A stretch of DNA of 32,360 nt from a bacterium. GTDB lineage: Bacteria; Acidobacteriota; Polarisedimenticolia; Polarisedimenticolales; Polarisedimenticolaceae. This document shows positions 29,818 through 32,360 of the stretch, in pieces. Position 1 is the stretch's first letter, and each line of letters starts with the position of its first letter. Under the pieces are notes generated by a model. It worked only from the letters and a program-made list of their open reading frames with translations, did no database searches and was not told the DNA's origin. The DNA lies in contig JAAELQ010000060.1 in NCBI GenBank assembly GCA_024226515.1, positions 1 to 32,360 of the forward strand. The letters are read 5' to 3'. A program made the translations under genes and the position numbers.

Positions 29818-32042
29818 GTCGACGAGCCGCAGGCGTTCTCCGCCCGCACTAGGTAGAGGTATCCGTCGCCGGACGGTGGCGTGCGCGAGTCGAACGTCAC
29901 CGGCGAGGGCCCCACGTCCCCGCTCAGACACTGCGCGCCTGCCAGGGACTGCGTGGTCCGCAGCTCGTCGGTCGACATCCACACGACGTCGTACACCGTT
30001 CCGTTGCCGGCGCTCGCGTTCTGCGCGTCCCAACTGAGAGCGGTGAGCGGCAGCGTGATCTTGAAGTTGGTCACGACCTCGGGGACGGCGTAGGCCGACC
30101 CGTCCTCCGGCGCGCAGTCGCAGAGATCCCCGCGGTTGTCCGAGTCCATATTGCCCTGGGACCCGTTCGGGATCGACGGGCAATTGTCGAGGGCGTCGGC
30201 CCACTCGTCGCCGTCGGCGTCCTCGTGATCGTTGCACGCATCGCCGACACCGTTTCCGTCCGTATCTTCCTGACCCGGATCGGGGATGCGGTAACACACA
30301 TCGTCCAGGTTCGTGAACCCGTCGCCGTCCAGATCGCGCGCCGAGGCGGCGATGCCGACGTGGTTCAGCACGGTCGATCCGCCGGGCTCCCCGATCTCGA
30401 TCGTCAACGACTCGTCGAGCACGCGCACCGCGCCACGCAGCGTCAGCGACTCTCCTGCCGCGGTGAACGCGCCCGAGATCCACAACTCGCCCTCGACGAT
30501 CACCGTCTGCGGACCTTGCCCGAAGTTCGGGTCGCCGAGCCCGACCTCGACGTCGTAGACGTCCGCCGGAACCGCGATGTCCCACGTTCGGGGCGTCGAC
30601 GTCGTGAACGCAATCGTGTCGAGCACCTGGTCGTCCGTAGCGTTACGGTCGCGCGTCAACACGGGCGTCACGCCGTCCCAGCCGAAGCCGACCAGCTCGT
30701 CGTAGGGCTCGCCGAGATCGGCCTCGAACCCGTCGGGGATCGGCGTGCTCGGCGGCTGGAAATTGAAGTAGCGTTCGTAGAACGGCTGAATCGGAGCCTC
30801 GGTGGCCCGCAGGTAGTTCATTCCCGTGAAGCCGCCGGCACCGCCGACCTCGATCGTCAGGCGGCCGTCGGCGATCCAGCGGTCCATCTGCAACGCGCTC
30901 AGGTGCTCGCCGACCAGGGTGGTCTCACCGTCGAACGCGGTCTCGCCCTCGGCGATCGCGCGATGCGGACCGAGATTGAATTTCGAGTCACCGACCACGA
31001 TCTCGACGTCGAACCAGCCACCGCGAATCTCACCCTCCCAGAAGCGGATGGGGTCCGCCAGGACCAGCGTGTCGAGCAACTGATCGGCATCCTCCTCGCG
31101 GTCGCGCACCTGAAGCACGTTGTTCCCGAGCCAGCCGTACCCGCTGGCGAGCGAGAACAACCCGCCGGCATCCACGTCGTAGTCGGGCACCACCGGGGCG
31201 GCCGCGGGCTGAAAATTGACCATCCGCGGCTCGCAGGCGTTGCCCGCTCCGTCGCCGTCGTCGTCGGCCTGGTTGCGGTTGGACGTCGAGGGGCAGTTGT
31301 CGCACCCGTCGCCGACCCCGTCGCCATCGACGTCCGTCTGTCCGGTCGTCGCGTCGTCGGGGCAGCGGTCGATCGCGTCCTCGACCATGTCGCCGTCCGC
31401 GTCACCGGGCAGGATACGCGCGTTCACGACCCACTTGACCGAATCGCAGGGAAGGAAGATCCCGGAGTCCGGCGGGATCAGCGTCACACCGACATACGTG
31501 AGCTCGCCGGTCTGGGGGTTCCACGGCATTCCCTTGCAGTGGTCCGGCTCGCCCGGAAGGCCGAGGCAGAACGGGCCGCCCTGACACGTCATCGAATCGG
31601 GTACGCCCGTGGTGAGCTCCGCGGTCAGCTCGACCAGGTCGCCGTCGGAGTCCAGGACCCACAGCGGGAAGCTCAGGCTCGACTCCTCCAAATCCGGATC
31701 GAGCATTCCGACGAGCTCTTGATTCTGGAAGATGTCGACGAACTCGCCGACGAAGTAGGAGAACTGAGGCAGGGTCATGACATCCAGCGAGCGGAACGAC
31801 ATCGTCGTCTGCGGGGAGTTCGCGAGCGGGCGAACCTGCTCGACGATCGTCCGCTGAGCGCCGCCCAGAGTGGCGCGGCTGCCCGCCAGGATCTCGAGGT
31901 CGGAGGCCGAGCAGGGTGACGCGAGCGCCACGAGGAGGCTCAGGGCCAGCAGCGCGCATTCCGCCAGGCCGGCCCACGAATTCGATGCGACACGGCGGAT
32001 GCGCCGCCGCCCTTGGCAGACGGATGACTGTTCCAAAACCAC
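29751..32042 (-). CDS. Secreted thrombospondin type 3 repeat protein with duplicated domain (763 aa)
   Basis: The GTG start has a long n-region and a signal peptide ending near ASPCSAS (about residue 47). Layout: N-terminal unknown domain (48-205); TSP3 calcium repeats (213-272: DADGDMVEDAIDRCPDD, DVDGDGVGDGCDNCPS, DDDGDGAGNACE); two tandem copies of a roughly 140-residue beta domain (275-414, 426-566) sharing FQP, DTL/DTI, FDVEIVVGD/YDVEVGLGD and LTIE(V/I)G; more TSP3 (569-648); then a C-terminal Fn3-like domain ending CGSSTYGSGDG...CP. The duplicated unit looks like a galactose-binding or malectin-type fold (inference). An AATAAT -10 (32064-32059) is possible. The 3' end overlaps the FG-GAP gene by 67 nt. 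Confidence 0.86.
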   Translation of the reverse strand: MVLEQSSVCQGRRRIRRVASNSWAGLAECALLALSLLVALASPCSASDLEILAGSRATLGGAQRTIVEQVRPLANSPQTTMSFRSLDVMTLPQFSYFVGEFVDIFQNQELVGMLDPDLEESSLSFPLWVLDSDGDLVELTAELTTGVPDSMTCQGGPFCLGLPGEPDHCKGMPWNPQTGELTYVGVTLIPPDSGIFLPCDSVKWVVNARILPGDADGDMVEDAIDRCPDDATTGQTDVDGDGVGDGCDNCPSTSNRNQADDDGDGAGNACEPRMVNFQPAAAPVVPDYDVDAGGLFSLASGYGWLGNNVLQVRDREEDADQLLDTLVLADPIRFWEGEIRGGWFDVEIVVGDSKFNLGPHRAIAEGETAFDGETTLVGEHLSALQMDRWIADGRLTIEVGGAGGFTGMNYLRATEAPIQPFYERYFNFQPPSTPIPDGFEADLGEPYDELVGFGWDGVTPVLTRDRNATDDQVLDTIAFTTSTPRTWDIAVPADVYDVEVGLGDPNFGQGPQTVIVEGELWISGAFTAAGESLTLRGAVRVLDESLTIEIGEPGGSTVLNHVGIAASARDLDGDGFTNLDDVCYRIPDPGQEDTDGNGVGDACNDHEDADGDEWADALDNCPSIPNGSQGNMDSDNRGDLCDCAPEDGSAYAVPEVVTNFKITLPLTALSWDAQNASAGNGTVYDVVWMSTDELRTTQSLAGAQCLSGDVGPSPVTFDSRTPPSGDGYLYLVRAENACGSSTYGSGDGVPDPRATLDTSPVCP

Positions 32043-32140
32043 AACCCCTGTCCCGTCAATTATTTAGGGCATCGCTCGTCGGAGCGGCCCCCAGGTCCTC
32101 GTAACAAAGCTAGCGCTGCCGGGCCCGAGTGGCAACGCTT

Positions 32141-32165
32141 GACCCGACCCTCACGGGGTCGGGTC
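32141..32165 (-). terminator. Perfect 10-bp hairpin with the stop codon in its loop
   Basis: On the minus strand GACCCGACCC, loop CGTGA, GGGTCGGGTC. The TGA stop of the TSP3 fragment gene lies across the loop and stem edge. No U-tract follows. It probably ends or protects the mRNA of the upstream (rightmost) gene. Confidence 0.45.
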
Positions 32166-32360
32166 GATGTCGTCGCAGATTCCGTCGCCGTCCGTGTCGC
32201 CCGAGGCGTCGTCGCCGTCGCACAGATCGCAGCCGTCCGCCACGCCGTCACCGTCCGCGTCCACGTTGTCGTCGAAGCCGGGGCACGCGTCTACGGAGTC
32301 GCACACGCCGTCGGCATCGCTGTCGTCAGGGTTGTCCGCCGGGCAGGCGTCGCAGCCGTC
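32151..32360 (-). CDS. C-terminal part of a thrombospondin type 3 repeat protein (partial, 69 codons)
   Basis: The frame is open to the window edge and ends at TGA (revcomp of 32151-32153). All of it is calcium-binding TSP3 sequence: repeated D.D.DG...D.C units such as DSDADGVCDSVDACPGFDD, DADGDGVADGCDLCDGDD and DTDGDGICDDIDPTP. It is probably secreted like its neighbour at 29751, which has the same repeat type. The two lie in tandem with about 108 nt between them, so a duplicated or functionally linked pair is likely. The N-terminus lies outside the window. Confidence 0.85.
   Translation of the reverse strand, partial: DGCDACPADNPDDSDADGVCDSVDACPGFDDNVDADGDGVADGCDLCDGDDASGDTDGDGICDDIDPTP

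Noticed and set aside
32151..32360. Regular spacing of GTCGCCGTC-like units suggesting a repeat array
   Set aside because: These are codons for calcium-binding DxDxDG motifs of a TSP3 protein, not direct DNA repeats or CRISPR; spacing and sequence vary by codon.

Overview
The window is high-GC, densely coded bacterial chromosome with standard housekeeping genes. No phage, transposon, insertion sequence, integrase or CRISPR array is visible. Secreted proteins with thrombospondin type 3 calcium repeats, an FG-GAP/VCBS propeller lipoprotein, many TPR proteins, single-domain carboxypeptidase-regulatory-like proteins and a selA gene fit a free-living diderm such as an acidobacterium or a myxobacterium-like lineage. 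This placement is inference; no rRNA is present. GTG and TTG starts are common, and no stretch over 300 bases lacks a gene.

Layout. 1-2.4 kb: tRNA-Pro(TGG), a small lipoprotein, a VOC-fold protein and a YchF-type GTPase. 2.4-7.8 kb: selA, a coiled-coil protein, a secreted TPR protein, then a zinc-phospholipase-C-like exported protein overlapping purH. 7.8-12.3 kb: two membrane-anchored TPR proteins and a PP0621-like Cys protein, divergent from an rlmN-SDR pair. 12.3-15.6 kb: a methyltransferase, then a HEAT lipoprotein / unknown protein / rho operon. 15.6-15.86 kb: an intergenic region with a 9-bp palindrome, a pyrimidine tract and a strong intrinsic terminator, read here as a candidate small RNA. 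15.85-19.9 kb: a small membrane protein, a DegT/WbpE-like aminotransferase, pyrE flanked by two similar CarboxypepD-like membrane-tailed proteins, and a Cys-rich secreted protein. 20-22.1 kb: a fused chorismate mutase / prephenate dehydratase / ACT / DAHP synthase with a structured leader. 22.3-29.8 kb: a PHP-like protein coupled to a GlpD-like flavoenzyme, then an opposing operon of a TMTC-like GT-C glycosyltransferase and two polyprenyl-phosphate-type GT2 enzymes (one lacking the usual Asp motifs), then an FG-GAP lipoprotein. 29.75-32.36 kb: a large secreted TSP3 protein and the C-terminal end of another.

Themes. Seven of eight convergent gene pairs are separated by at most 7 nt or overlap (up to 67 nt), leaving no room for ordinary terminators; only the 18688/19321 pair has a gap. 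Sigma70-like promoters with 17-18 bp spacing recur, often with TAGAAT or TACATT as -10. Two of them (for the phospholipase-like gene and rlmN) sit so close to the ATG that leaderless mRNAs are expected. The most novel-looking items are the candidate small RNA with a CU-rich tract (15.63-15.86 kb), the four-domain aromatic enzyme with mutually exclusive leader hairpins, and the GT-C/GT2/degenerate-GT2 operon, which may be a surface glycosylation module.
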